Source of the DNA: Pseudarthrobacter sp. BIM B-2242
GTDB lineage: Bacteria > Actinomycetota > Actinomycetes > Actinomycetales > Micrococcaceae
Direction of reading: 5' to 3'
Length of the DNA: 64,000 nucleotides
Assembly (NCBI RefSeq): GCF_014764445.1
Contig: NZ_CP061721.1
Location: forward strand, 1,674,001-1,738,000
A program made the translations under genes and the position numbers. Within the stretch, counting starts at the first letter, position 1. Every line of letters starts with the position of its first letter. Below the pieces are notes generated by a model. That model worked only from the letters and a program-made list of their open reading frames with translations, searched no databases and was not told the DNA's origin. Positions 52,397-60,781 of the stretch are shown here, in pieces.

Positions 52397-54370
52397 TTGG
52401 GAATCTTGGACACCATCCGGAATCCGCAGGACCTGAATGGGCTGTCCCAGGGACAGCTCGAAGAACTGGCTGATGAGGTCAGGAGTTTCCTGATCACGAA
52501 TGTCTCCCAGACGGGTGGGCACCTTGGCCCCAATCTCGGTGTTGTGGAACTGACGCTTGCAGTGCACCGCATCTTCGATTCGCCGCGGGACAGCATCGTC
52601 TTCGACACGGGCCACCAGTCCTACGTGCACAAGCTTTTGACGGGCAGGCAGGATTTCAGCACGCTGCGCCAGCAGGGCGGGATGTCCGGTTACCCGTCCC
52701 GCGCCGAGTCCGAGCACGACGTCGTGGAAAGCTCACACGCGTCCTCATCATTGTCCTGGGCTGACGGCATTTCCCGCGCCCGCCAGCTCACCGCGGAAGG
52801 CGACCGCTATGTCGTCGCCGTTGTAGGCGACGGCGCCCTGACCGGCGGCATGGCCTGGGAAGCCATCAACAACATCGCAGCTGACAAACGCCGCCGTGTG
52901 GTCATTGTTGTTAATGACAACGGCCGTTCCTATGCGCCCACCGTGGGCGGTTTCGCGGACTACCTTGCTTCTCTTCGTCCCACCATTGACTCGTTCCGTG
53001 CCGCCCCGGCCTACGAGGGCACCCTGGACTGGTGGAAGAAGAAACTCCAGAACGGCGGCCCGGTAGGCCAGTTCACCTACAAGAGCCTGCATGCCATGAA
53101 AAAGGGCATCAAGGACTGGTGGGCGCCGCAGGGGATGTTCGAGGGCCTCGGCATGAAGTACATCGGCCCCGTTGACGGCCACAACCTCCAGGCCATGGAG
53201 CACGCGCTTTCCACGGCCCGTAACTTTGCCGGGCCTGTGATTGTCCATGCAATGACCGAAAAGGGGCATGGCTACGCCCCCGCCCGGGCACATGAAGCCG
53301 ACCAGTTCCATGCCGTAGGGATCATCGACCCCGAAACCGGTGAACCCACCGGAGCGTCAGGGGCCCAGTCCTGGACGTCCGTCTTTGCCGACGAGATCGC
53401 TGCCATCTCCGATGAACGTGCCGACATTGTGGGCATCACGGGTGCCATGCTGATCCCCGTGGGCCTGCACAAGTTCGCTGCCAAGCACCCGGACCGCGTC
53501 ATCGACGTCGGTATTGCCGAGCAGCACGCCCTGACCTCGGCTGCGGGCATGGCCTTCGGCGGCCTCCACCCGGTGGTGGCCGTCTATGCCACCTTCCTCA
53601 ACCGTGCCTTTGACCAGTTGCTGATGGACGTGGCCCTGCACAAGGCCGGCGTGACCATCGTCCTGGACCGCGCCGGCGTGACCGGGCCTGACGGCGCAAG
53701 CCACCACGGCATGTGGGACATGGCCATGGTGCAGATTGTCCCCGGGCTGCACCTCGCTGCTCCGCGTGACGCCTCCCGGCTCCGCGAAGAACTCCGCGAG
53801 GCCGTGGCCATCAGCGACGCCCCCACCGTGGTGCGGTTCTCCAAAGGCACCGTCGGCGCCGAAGTGGAGGCCATCGAACGGCTCAGCGACGGTGTGGACG
53901 TCCTGGCGCGCCGTCCCGCCGGTTCCACCGAAAACGATGTCCTGATCGTCAGCGTCGGGGCAATGTCGGAACTCGCTTTGGACGTCTCCAACCGGCTCGG
54001 CGCCCAGGGCATCAGCACCACGGTGGTTGATCCGCGCTGGGTCCTGCCTGTGCGGCGTTCCATCATCGCCTTGGCTTCCCACCACAGGCTTGTTATCTGT
54101 ATCGAGGACGGCGTGAGGGCCGGCGGCGTCGGATCGCGGATCCGGCAGGAGATGCGCGCAGCCGGCGTCGACACCGCACTGAACGAAGTGGGGCTGCCGG
54201 CCGAGTTCCTGGATCACGGTACCCGCAGCCAGGTCATGGAACGTGTGGGGCTGACTGCACAGCAGATAACGCACGACGTCGTCGCCCAGGTTTTGGGGAC
54301 AAAAGTCCCCTTCGCGCGTCCCCTGCCCGGCCAGGAACACCCCACCACCGGCAGTCTTCCGATTCTGTGA
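52397..54370 (+). CDS. dxs: 1-deoxy-D-xylulose-5-phosphate synthase
   Basis: 657 aa. Thiamine-diphosphate enzyme that joins pyruvate and glyceraldehyde 3-phosphate, the first step of the MEP isoprenoid pathway. TPP motif [18 protein letters not shown] at about residues 140-157, the catalytic HQSYVHKL and [12 protein letters not shown] near the N terminus, and [16 protein letters not shown] in the second domain. TTG start with a strong AAGGAGG 6 nt upstream. The stop overlaps the next start by 4 bp (GTGA). Corresponds to Rv2682c. Confidence 0.96.
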   Translation: MGILDTIRNPQDLNGLSQGQLEELADEVRSFLITNVSQTGGHLGPNLGVVELTLAVHRIFDSPRDSIVFDTGHQSYVHKLLTGRQDFSTLRQQGGMSGYPSRAESEHDVVESSHASSSLSWADGISRARQLTAEGDRYVVAVVGDGALTGGMAWEAINNIAADKRRRVVIVVNDNGRSYAPTVGGFADYLASLRPTIDSFRAAPAYEGTLDWWKKKLQNGGPVGQFTYKSLHAMKKGIKDWWAPQGMFEGLGMKYIGPVDGHNLQAMEHALSTARNFAGPVIVHAMTEKGHGYAPARAHEADQFHAVGIIDPETGEPTGASGAQSWTSVFADEIAAISDERADIVGITGAMLIPVGLHKFAAKHPDRVIDVGIAEQHALTSAAGMAFGGLHPVVAVYATFLNRAFDQLLMDVALHKAGVTIVLDRAGVTGPDGASHHGMWDMAMVQIVPGLHLAAPRDASRLREELREAVAISDAPTVVRFSKGTVGAEVEAIERLSDGVDVLARRPAGSTENDVLIVSVGAMSELALDVSNRLGAQGISTTVVDPRWVLPVRRSIIALASHHRLVICIEDGVRAGGVGSRIRQEMRAAGVDTALNEVGLPAEFLDHGTRSQVMERVGLTAQQITHDVVAQVLGTKVPFARPLPGQEHPTTGSLPIL

Positions 54371-54984
54371 GGGAAGAAGACGCACTGAAGTTTCCGGGCG
54401 CCGTCGGGGAGGCCGGCCCGGAACGGCACACCAGTACCACCCGTGTTCCCGCCGGCCTGCAGCCGGGACAGCTGGTGGTGGCGCGGAACCGGAAATGGAA
54501 CGGCAAAGCCCACTGGGTGGTCCCGGGCCGCTATATCGGTGAAGACCGGCACGGCTGGTGGATCTTCCAGGGGACCAATGAGTTCTGTTCGCGCCCCGGA
54601 GCCGCGTTCTACACCCGGTCCGACGCCGTGCTGCTGGTACCGCGCTCGGGGGACTGGGTTGCCACCTTCTACGATTCAGACCACCCCAACGGTGTGCGGG
54701 TCTACGTTGACCTGGCTGTCGCCCACGAGTGGACGGAAATCCGGCCGGCGGTCACCGAGTTCCATGTGATCGACATGGACCTGGACGTGATCCGGATGGC
54801 CGGGCGCGACGTCTTCATCGACGACCAGGATGAGTTCGCGGAACACAGGATCGCCATGAATTACCCGGACCTGCTGGTGGATGACATCCAGGCAGCCGCG
54901 GATGAGCTTTATCACGCCGTCAAGGCACAGCAGGCACCGTTCGACGGCACCGATGTCGGATGGTTCACGAAGGGACGGTCATGA
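54367..54984 (+). CDS. DUF402 family protein
   Basis: 205 aa, GTG start overlapping the dxs stop by 4 bp. The conserved DUF402 core is visible ([67 protein letters not shown]). Relatives include nucleoside diphosphatase/phosphatase-type enzymes, but the role here is unknown. It is coupled to dxs and to the next gene by 4-bp overlaps. Confidence 0.87.
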   Translation: MREEDALKFPGAVGEAGPERHTSTTRVPAGLQPGQLVVARNRKWNGKAHWVVPGRYIGEDRHGWWIFQGTNEFCSRPGAAFYTRSDAVLLVPRSGDWVATFYDSDHPNGVRVYVDLAVAHEWTEIRPAVTEFHVIDMDLDVIRMAGRDVFIDDQDEFAEHRIAMNYPDLLVDDIQAAADELYHAVKAQQAPFDGTDVGWFTKGRS

Positions 54985-55541
54985 GCGGAATTATCAGGGT
55001 TTACAAACGGGACGACGAGGGAGTGCTGCACTTCCGCGAGGGCTGGTTCGATGAGGACTACAGCCAGTTCGTGATGAACTACGGCGTGGTGGGGCACCAG
55101 AGCAAAACCGAAGAGACCGACGTGGCTGACGCCGCTGCTGTTGAGGGCCTCATGGACGCCTTTGCTGTCCAGTGCGCCGAGGACGGCTACGCCGAAATCC
55201 CCGATGAAGAGCAGTTCTGGGTGGTGGCCCAGTTCGCCCTCAAAACCAGGGAAGGAACCGAGAGGGACCGCTACCTTGAGGAAAAGGCGAAGGATGCGAT
55301 CATCAGCCACCTTGCCTGGCGCGGGCTGGGTACCGTGGAACGCTCAGAGTTCAGTGACTACAAGCTGAACATCTTTTGCCTCTGCCCCGACGTGAACAAG
55401 GCTGTCAATGCCATCAAGGTCTGCAGCCGTGGCGAGGACCTGGACTTCACCAAGCTCAGCATCGGCGCCGCGCCGTTCAACGAACCGGACAACTTCAAGC
55501 TCAAGCACTCGGCCAAACCAGCCAACAGCTTCAGCGTCTAG
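54981..55541 (+). CDS. Conserved hypothetical protein, possible WGR-like N-terminal region
   Basis: 186 aa. I do not recognise a family with confidence. The N terminus (IRVYKRDDEGVLHFREGW, then FVMNYGVVGHQSKTEE) loosely resembles a WGR domain. The remainder is mixed alpha/beta, with FCLCPDVNKAVNAIKVC near residue 140. ATG overlaps the DUF402 stop by 4 bp, so dxs, DUF402 and this gene are probably one translational unit. Confidence 0.7.
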   Translation: MSGIIRVYKRDDEGVLHFREGWFDEDYSQFVMNYGVVGHQSKTEETDVADAAAVEGLMDAFAVQCAEDGYAEIPDEEQFWVVAQFALKTREGTERDRYLEEKAKDAIISHLAWRGLGTVERSEFSDYKLNIFCLCPDVNKAVNAIKVCSRGEDLDFTKLSIGAAPFNEPDNFKLKHSAKPANSFSV

Positions 55542-55549
55542 GAGATTCT

Positions 55550-56527
55550 GTGACTGAATACCGCCGCCTCGGTAAATCCGGGCTGACCGTCTCCGTCGTG
55601 GGCCTTGGCTGCAACAACCTGGGCCGCGCCAATACGGTGACCGAGTCGCAGGAGGGGACAGACGCCGTCGTCCACGCCGCCCTCGACGCCGGCGTGACGC
55701 TGTTCGATGTTGCCGACAACTACGGCAAGGAACCAGGCCTCAGTGAAACGATGCTCGGCAAGGCCCTCGGGAGCCGCCGCGACGACGTGGTGGTAGCCAC
55801 CAAGTTCGGTATGAACATGCGCGGCGCCAACGGGCCCGATTTCGGTGCCAGGGGGTCCCGCCGCTACATCGTCCGGGCAGCCGAGGCCTCGCTGCGCCGG
55901 CTCGGCACCGACTGGATCGACCTGTACCAGTTCCATACACCGGACCCGCTGACGCCCATCGAGGAAACCCTGTCGGCGCTTGACGACCTCGTCACCAGCG
56001 GCAAAGTCCGCTATATCGGGCACTCAAACCGCGCCGGCTGGCAGATCGCCGAAGCAGAGTTTGTAGCCCGTGCCGCGGGCGGCACGCGTTTCATTTCCAC
56101 CCAGAACCACTACAACCTCCTGGACCGGCGGGCCGAGCTCGAAGTCACCCCGGCCGCGGAAGCCTACGGCCTGGGCGTCCTGCCGTACTTCCCCCTGGCC
56201 AACGGGCTTCTGACCGGCAAATATTCGCCGGACACGGCACCCGAGGGCTCCCGGCTCAGCCACACCCGGACCCACATGGTGCACGACGCCGACTGGGACC
56301 AGCTGGGGCGGTTCAGCGCGTTCGCGGCCGAGCGCCAGCTGTCCGAAATCCAGGTGGCTTTCTCCTGGCTCGCGGCACAGCCTTCGGTGGGCAGCGTGAT
56401 CGCCGGGGCCACGAAGCCAGGGCAGATCCGCCAGAACGCAGAGGCCGTCGCCTGGGTGCCCTCGCCTGCCGAGCTGGACGAGCTCGACGGGATCTTCCCG
56501 GCGGTCCCCAAAGTCGCACTCTTCTAG
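55550..56527 (+). CDS. Aldo/keto reductase
   Basis: 325 aa. NADPH-dependent (beta/alpha)8 oxidoreductase. Catalytic residues are visible: LFDVADNYGKEPGLSE (Asp and Tyr), VVVATKFGMN (Lys) and LYQFHTPDP (His). C-terminal cofactor segment SVIAGATKPGQIRQNAEAV. The YghZ/voltage-gated beta-subunit group is likely; the substrate is unknown. The start GTG is 9 nt after the previous stop, with GGAG between. Confidence 0.92.
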   Translation: MTEYRRLGKSGLTVSVVGLGCNNLGRANTVTESQEGTDAVVHAALDAGVTLFDVADNYGKEPGLSETMLGKALGSRRDDVVVATKFGMNMRGANGPDFGARGSRRYIVRAAEASLRRLGTDWIDLYQFHTPDPLTPIEETLSALDDLVTSGKVRYIGHSNRAGWQIAEAEFVARAAGGTRFISTQNHYNLLDRRAELEVTPAAEAYGLGVLPYFPLANGLLTGKYSPDTAPEGSRLSHTRTHMVHDADWDQLGRFSAFAAERQLSEIQVAFSWLAAQPSVGSVIAGATKPGQIRQNAEAVAWVPSPAELDELDGIFPAVPKVALF

Positions 56528-56538
56528 GGGGACTGACC

Positions 56539-57564
56539 ATGACCAGGCTCCTGCTGGACGTTGACACCGGGATCGATGACGCCGTGGCGCTGGCTTACCT
56601 GGCCTCGCTGCCGGACGTGGAGTTCGTGGCGGTCACGGCCTCGCCCGGGAACGTGGACGCGCACCAGGTGGCACGCAACACCTTGGCCGTCCTGGAGCTG
56701 TGCGGGCGCACGGGTGTGGAGGTCGCCGTCGGCGCGGAAGCTCCGCTCGCCATCCCGCTGGTGACCACGCCCGAAACCCATGGACCACAGGGAATAGGCC
56801 ACGCCGAACTGCCGCCGCCGGCCGGGACGGTGTCAGCGCGCCACGCCGCCGACCTGTGGGTGGAAGCGGCGCGTGCCAACCCGGGGGAGCTCACAGCCCT
56901 GATCACGGCACCGCTGACGAACTTCGCACTGGCCATCCGCCGGGAACCGCGGCTGCCCGCACTGCTGGGCAAGGTGGTGATCATGGGCGGCAGTTTCTAC
57001 CACCAGGGCAACACCACGCCCACCGCCGAGTGGAATACGCACGTGGATCCGCACGCGGCGAAGGAGGTCTACGCGGCCTACCGGGGCATGCCGGCGGACC
57101 GGCTGCCTATTGTGTGTTCCCTGGACACCACGGAACGGATCGAGCTGCGGCCCGAGCACGTGCTGCGGCTGGCGGAGGCTGCCGGCTGTGCGGAGCGGGA
57201 GCTCGTCCTGCCAAAACAGCCTGAAGGGCTGCGGAGCACCGCGGACAGTCCGCTGGTGCGGCACTTGTCCGATGCGCTGCGCTTCTATTTCGAGTTCCAC
57301 CGGCTCCACGGCCAGGGCTACCTGGCGCACATCCACGACTATTTCGCCGCCGGCGTGGCGGCAGGGACGCTCGACTACGCAACCCGCCTGGCCACCGTGG
57401 ACGTTGAAGTGGACTCGCCCTTGCTGATGGGGACCACCGTGGCCGACTACCGGAACCTGTGGAAGCACCCGCCCACCGCGCGGATTGTCGCGGACAACAA
57501 CCCGGAGCAGGCCTTCCAGGAACTGATCCGGTCCATCGGCGGCCTCGCGGCACGGCTGCGCTGA
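56539..57564 (+). CDS. Nucleoside hydrolase (IUNH family)
   Basis: 341 aa. Cleaves N-glycosidic bonds of ribonucleosides. The calcium-binding signature is DVDTGIDDAVAL at the N terminus; VIMGGSFYHQGNTTPTAEWN supplies the substrate-binding loop and HIHDYFAAG the late catalytic region. It sits close to an ECF transporter operon (59218-62328), with the mycothione reductase gene between, so the transporter might import a nucleoside or base. Substrate specificity is not predictable by eye. Confidence 0.92.
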   Translation: MTRLLLDVDTGIDDAVALAYLASLPDVEFVAVTASPGNVDAHQVARNTLAVLELCGRTGVEVAVGAEAPLAIPLVTTPETHGPQGIGHAELPPPAGTVSARHAADLWVEAARANPGELTALITAPLTNFALAIRREPRLPALLGKVVIMGGSFYHQGNTTPTAEWNTHVDPHAAKEVYAAYRGMPADRLPIVCSLDTTERIELRPEHVLRLAEAAGCAERELVLPKQPEGLRSTADSPLVRHLSDALRFYFEFHRLHGQGYLAHIHDYFAAGVAAGTLDYATRLATVDVEVDSPLLMGTTVADYRNLWKHPPTARIVADNNPEQAFQELIRSIGGLAARLR

Positions 57565-57587
57565 ACCGTCCCTTCCCGGCGGGGCGC

Positions 57588-59012
57588 CTACAGCGGCGCG
57601 CTCTCAGGCACGTCCACGTCCAGGGCGAGCAGGGCGTTTTCCACCACCTCCGTCAATGCCGGGTGAATCCAGTAGGGTCCCCGCGCGAGCGTGGCCACAG
57701 GGGTGGACAGGGCGATCGCCTGGACCAGCGGCTGGATGAGGATGGACGCCTCGTGGCCCACAATATGGGCCCCCAGCAGCCGGCCTGTGGATTTTTCCGC
57801 GATCAGTTTGACGATTCCCTCAGAGTCCTCCATGGCCCAGCCGTACGCCGTGCTCCCGTATTCCTGGACCGCAACCACGATGTCCGTGGCGTCCGCGGCA
57901 TCCTTCCGGGCTTCGTCTTCCGTCAGTCCGACGGCGGCCACCTGCGGATTGCTGAACACCGCAAACGGAACGCCCGTGTAATCGATGCTCCGCGGCCGGT
58001 CCGGGTTTTCGAGGTTGTGGGCCACCACCCGCGCTTCCCGGTTGGCGACATGCTTGAGCTGAAAGCGGTTGGCAATATCGCCCAGTGCGTAGACGCCTTC
58101 CAGCGGCTCGCCGTTGGACAGAATCCTCAGCCGTGCGTCGACTGAGAGCGTCTTGTCAGCCTCCAGGTCGAACCCTGCGGCATCGGCACCCAGCCGGTCG
58201 GTGTTGGGCACGCGACCGGTGGCCAGAAGCACAATGTCCGTTTCGAGGCGCAGCTGCTTGCCGTCGCCGTCGTCGAACACCGCGGTGACCCTGCCCTCCC
58301 CGGTGTCCTCCACGACCTGCAGGAAAAAACCAAGCTCAAGCTTCCAGCGGCGGGCGGCTGCCTCGGCGAAGTGCCGCGCGATGTCCTCGTCGTTGCCACG
58401 GAGGAGGCGCCCTGACCGGTTGACCTGGACCACTTCGGACCCGAAGCCGTGGAAGATGGCTGCGAATTCCGCGGCGATGTAACCGCCGCCAACCACCACA
58501 ACCTGGCTGGGCGGGCCGTCGATGCGCATCACGGTGTCCGAGGTATGGACCTGGGGGAGATCCATGCCGGGGACATCAGGTTTCACCGCGCGGGACCCGG
58601 CGGCCACCACCACCTGGTCTGCGGTGATGTCGGTTCCGGATTCGGTTGTCATCGTTCGGGGCCCGGTGAAGCGGACGAATTCCTCGTAAAGGTCCACGTT
58701 GTCCAGCTCCTCGGCCCGGTAGCGCCGGCCGCTCTCGGAGATGGCGTCGATACGGCCGAAGATCCGGTCGCGGATTGCATTCCAACGCACTGTGTCCCGG
58801 GTCAGCTCCACGCCCAGGCGCGACGCTTCGGCGGGGACAGCGGCCAGGCCCGCGGGGTAGGCGAACATTTTTGTGGGGATGCAGCCGACGTTCACGCAGG
58901 TGCCGCCGAATACGCCGCCGTCGATGAGGGCCACCCGCTTGCCGTCCCAAAACGGAGTGATCAGCGAGTTTCCGGATCCTGAACCGAGGATGGCGAGATC
59001 GTAATGGGGCAT
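57588..59012 (-). CDS. mtr: Mycothione reductase
   Basis: 474 aa. NADPH-dependent FAD enzyme that reduces mycothiol disulfide, the actinobacterial glutathione-reductase equivalent. The N-terminal HYDLAILGSGSGNSLI motif is characteristic; the redox disulfide is GGTCVNVGCIPTK; VVVVGGGYIAAEFAAIFHG is the NADPH motif; the C terminus has HPALTEVVENAL. Start ATG 59012 was chosen as the first residue of the FAD domain; AAGG precedes it. It converges with the nucleoside hydrolase gene. Confidence 0.93.
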   Translation of the reverse strand: MPHYDLAILGSGSGNSLITPFWDGKRVALIDGGVFGGTCVNVGCIPTKMFAYPAGLAAVPAEASRLGVELTRDTVRWNAIRDRIFGRIDAISESGRRYRAEELDNVDLYEEFVRFTGPRTMTTESGTDITADQVVVAAGSRAVKPDVPGMDLPQVHTSDTVMRIDGPPSQVVVVGGGYIAAEFAAIFHGFGSEVVQVNRSGRLLRGNDEDIARHFAEAAARRWKLELGFFLQVVEDTGEGRVTAVFDDGDGKQLRLETDIVLLATGRVPNTDRLGADAAGFDLEADKTLSVDARLRILSNGEPLEGVYALGDIANRFQLKHVANREARVVAHNLENPDRPRSIDYTGVPFAVFSNPQVAAVGLTEDEARKDAADATDIVVAVQEYGSTAYGWAMEDSEGIVKLIAEKSTGRLLGAHIVGHEASILIQPLVQAIALSTPVATLARGPYWIHPALTEVVENALLALDVDVPESAPL

Positions 59013-59095
59013 CGGTGGGCCTTTCGGAAGGTCAGGGAGGGTGCGCCGGCGGGTGTCAGGGAGTCTACTCTTCATTCCGGCCTGCTTCGTCCCGG

Positions 59096-59200
59096 TAGAC
59101 TGATCCGCGGACCGGGCCGGCGCAGACGCCCCCGGCTGCCGCCGAGGTGACATAGGCGGCGTTCCGCACCGCCCGGGCTTTCCGGGCGGCAGAGCCTGCA
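59096..59200 (+). promoter_or_regulatory. Structured leader ahead of the ECF transporter operon
   Basis: TAGACT at 59096-59101 is a candidate -10 box. Between it and the ATG lie several inverted repeats: GCCGCC/GGCGGC (59138-59143 and 59155-59160) and CCGCCCGG/CCGGGCGG (59169-59176 and 59182-59189), plus a weaker GCCGG/CCGGC pair before them. It may be a riboswitch-like element, but no known family was recognised. High GC alone favours hairpins. Confidence 0.4.
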
Positions 59201-59217
59201 TCCCTAGAAGGAACGCC

Positions 59218-60024
59218 ATGTCATCGCCCTCCCTCACGCTGCCGCCCCAAACGCCGGCCAACGCCCGGAACCGTCGCCTGCTGGAAGTCCTTGGAGCCCT
59301 GGCCATCGCAGGAACGTACATCTACCTGGTCCTCAACCAGCCCGCTGACATCACCGGCGGGCCGGGCAGTGCCGCGGCGTTGATCGCCCTCTCCGGGTTC
59401 CTGGCGGGCGCTGTCCTGCTGATTGTGGCCGTGCTCCCGACACTGCCGGTCTCCACGCTGGTGCTGATTCCGGTTGCCCTGGTGCTGAACATCGTCCTGG
59501 GCCAGTTCGTCGGCAGCACCCTGGTGCCCTTCTACCTCGACGCCATCGGCACGGTGCTGATCGCGGTCCTCGCCGGACCGGCGGCGGGGGCGGCCACCGG
59601 TGCCCTCAGCAGCATCGTCTGGTCCTTCTTCAATCCCACCGTCCTGCCCTTCGCCGCCGGCGCGGCCCTGATCGGCTTCCTGGCGGGCCTCGCCGCACGC
59701 CACGGCCTGTTCCGTCGGTTCTACCTGATTCCCGTGGCCGGCTTCCTGACAGGCATCATCGGCGGCGTGGTCTCCGCACCCGTGGCAGCCTTCGTCTTCG
59801 GCGGCACTTCCGGCCTGGCTACCGGCGCCATCGTGAGCGCCTTCCGTTCCATGGGGGACACCCTGCTGGCCGCCATCACCAAGCAGGCCCTGATCTCGGA
59901 CCCGATGGACAAGGCCATTGTTTTCACCCTTGTGGCCCTTCTTGTGTACGCGTTGCCGCGCCGCACCAGGCTGCAGTTCGCGTTTGTCCGCCGGCACCGC
60001 GTGCTGGCCGGCAAGGACTCCTGA
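59218..60024 (+). CDS. ECF transporter substrate-binding (S) component
   Basis: 268 aa with about 7 hydrophobic segments; the middle part FVGSTLVPFYLDAIGTVLIA and AGPAAGAATGALSSIVWS resembles S components. It captures a vitamin or similar small molecule; the substrate is unknown. A good AGAAGGA ribosome site lies just upstream. Next are the T and A components, making a complete dedicated transporter. Confidence 0.85.
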   Translation: MSSPSLTLPPQTPANARNRRLLEVLGALAIAGTYIYLVLNQPADITGGPGSAAALIALSGFLAGAVLLIVAVLPTLPVSTLVLIPVALVLNIVLGQFVGSTLVPFYLDAIGTVLIAVLAGPAAGAATGALSSIVWSFFNPTVLPFAAGAALIGFLAGLAARHGLFRRFYLIPVAGFLTGIIGGVVSAPVAAFVFGGTSGLATGAIVSAFRSMGDTLLAAITKQALISDPMDKAIVFTLVALLVYALPRRTRLQFAFVRRHRVLAGKDS

Positions 60025-60034
60025 CCCGCCACTG

Positions 60035-60781
60035 ATGCGCCTCCACCCCCTGACGTCCCTGGCCGCCGCCGGCAGCACCGCGGTGATCACGACGGCGGCC
60101 GGCAGCCTGCCCCTGTCTGTCGCCGTCTGTGCCGCCGCCGTGGGGTTCTCCTTTGTGGTCGGAACTGCCAAGCGGCTGCTGCCGGCCGCCGCCGCCGTCC
60201 TGGTTCCCCTGGGGCTGTCCCTGCTGGTGCTGCACGGCCTGTTTTTCCCGGAGGGCACCACCGTGCTGGCAGCGTGGGGGCCGGCACGGGTGACATCCGA
60301 GGGCCTCCGGTTCGCCGCCGAACGTGCCGCGCAGCTTTCGGCCGCCGTCCTGGCCCTGCTGCTCTTCTCCTTCAGCGTCAGCGTTCCCGACCTGGTGACG
60401 GCTTTGTCCTCGCGGGGAGCCAAGGGGCGGTTCGGCTACGTCCTCGCGTCAACCCTCACCTTGTTGCCCGCCATCAGCGCGCGGGTGCAGCGGATCAGGC
60501 GGGCGCAGGAATCCCGTGGCCTGGTGATCCGCCGGGGCTGGTTTAGCCGGGTGATCGCTTTCCGCCTGCAGGCCGTCCCGCTGGTCCTGTCCCTGGTGGA
60601 TGATGCGGGGACGCGCGCCCAGGCGCTGGAGGCCCGGGGATTCAGCAACCGTGGCCCCCGGACCAGCTTCCGCGAGGTTCCGGATCCGCCCCTGCAGCGT
60701 GTACTGCGGTCAGTGCTGCTCCTGGCCGCCGTTGCCGCCATCGCCGCCCGGCTGTGGTTCCCGACGGCGGGCGCCCGGTAA
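60035..60781 (+). CDS. ecfT: ECF transporter transmembrane (T) component
   Basis: 248 aa. About four to five membrane helices; the coupling motifs QESRGLVIRRG and ALEARGFSNRG match the two Ala/Ser-Arg-Gly motifs that contact the ATPases. ATG 60035 was chosen 10 nt after the S-gene stop; the frame extends upstream within the S gene without support. It shares one base with the next gene (TAATG). Confidence 0.88.
   Translation: MRLHPLTSLAAAGSTAVITTAAGSLPLSVAVCAAAVGFSFVVGTAKRLLPAAAAVLVPLGLSLLVLHGLFFPEGTTVLAAWGPARVTSEGLRFAAERAAQLSAAVLALLLFSFSVSVPDLVTALSSRGAKGRFGYVLASTLTLLPAISARVQRIRRAQESRGLVIRRGWFSRVIAFRLQAVPLVLSLVDDAGTRAQALEARGFSNRGPRTSFREVPDPPLQRVLRSVLLLAAVAAIAARLWFPTAGAR

Noticed and set aside
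59013..59217. TPP, cobalamin, FMN or ZTP riboswitch ahead of the ECF operon
   Set aside because: None of the conserved core sequences of those classes could be found; only hairpins are visible.
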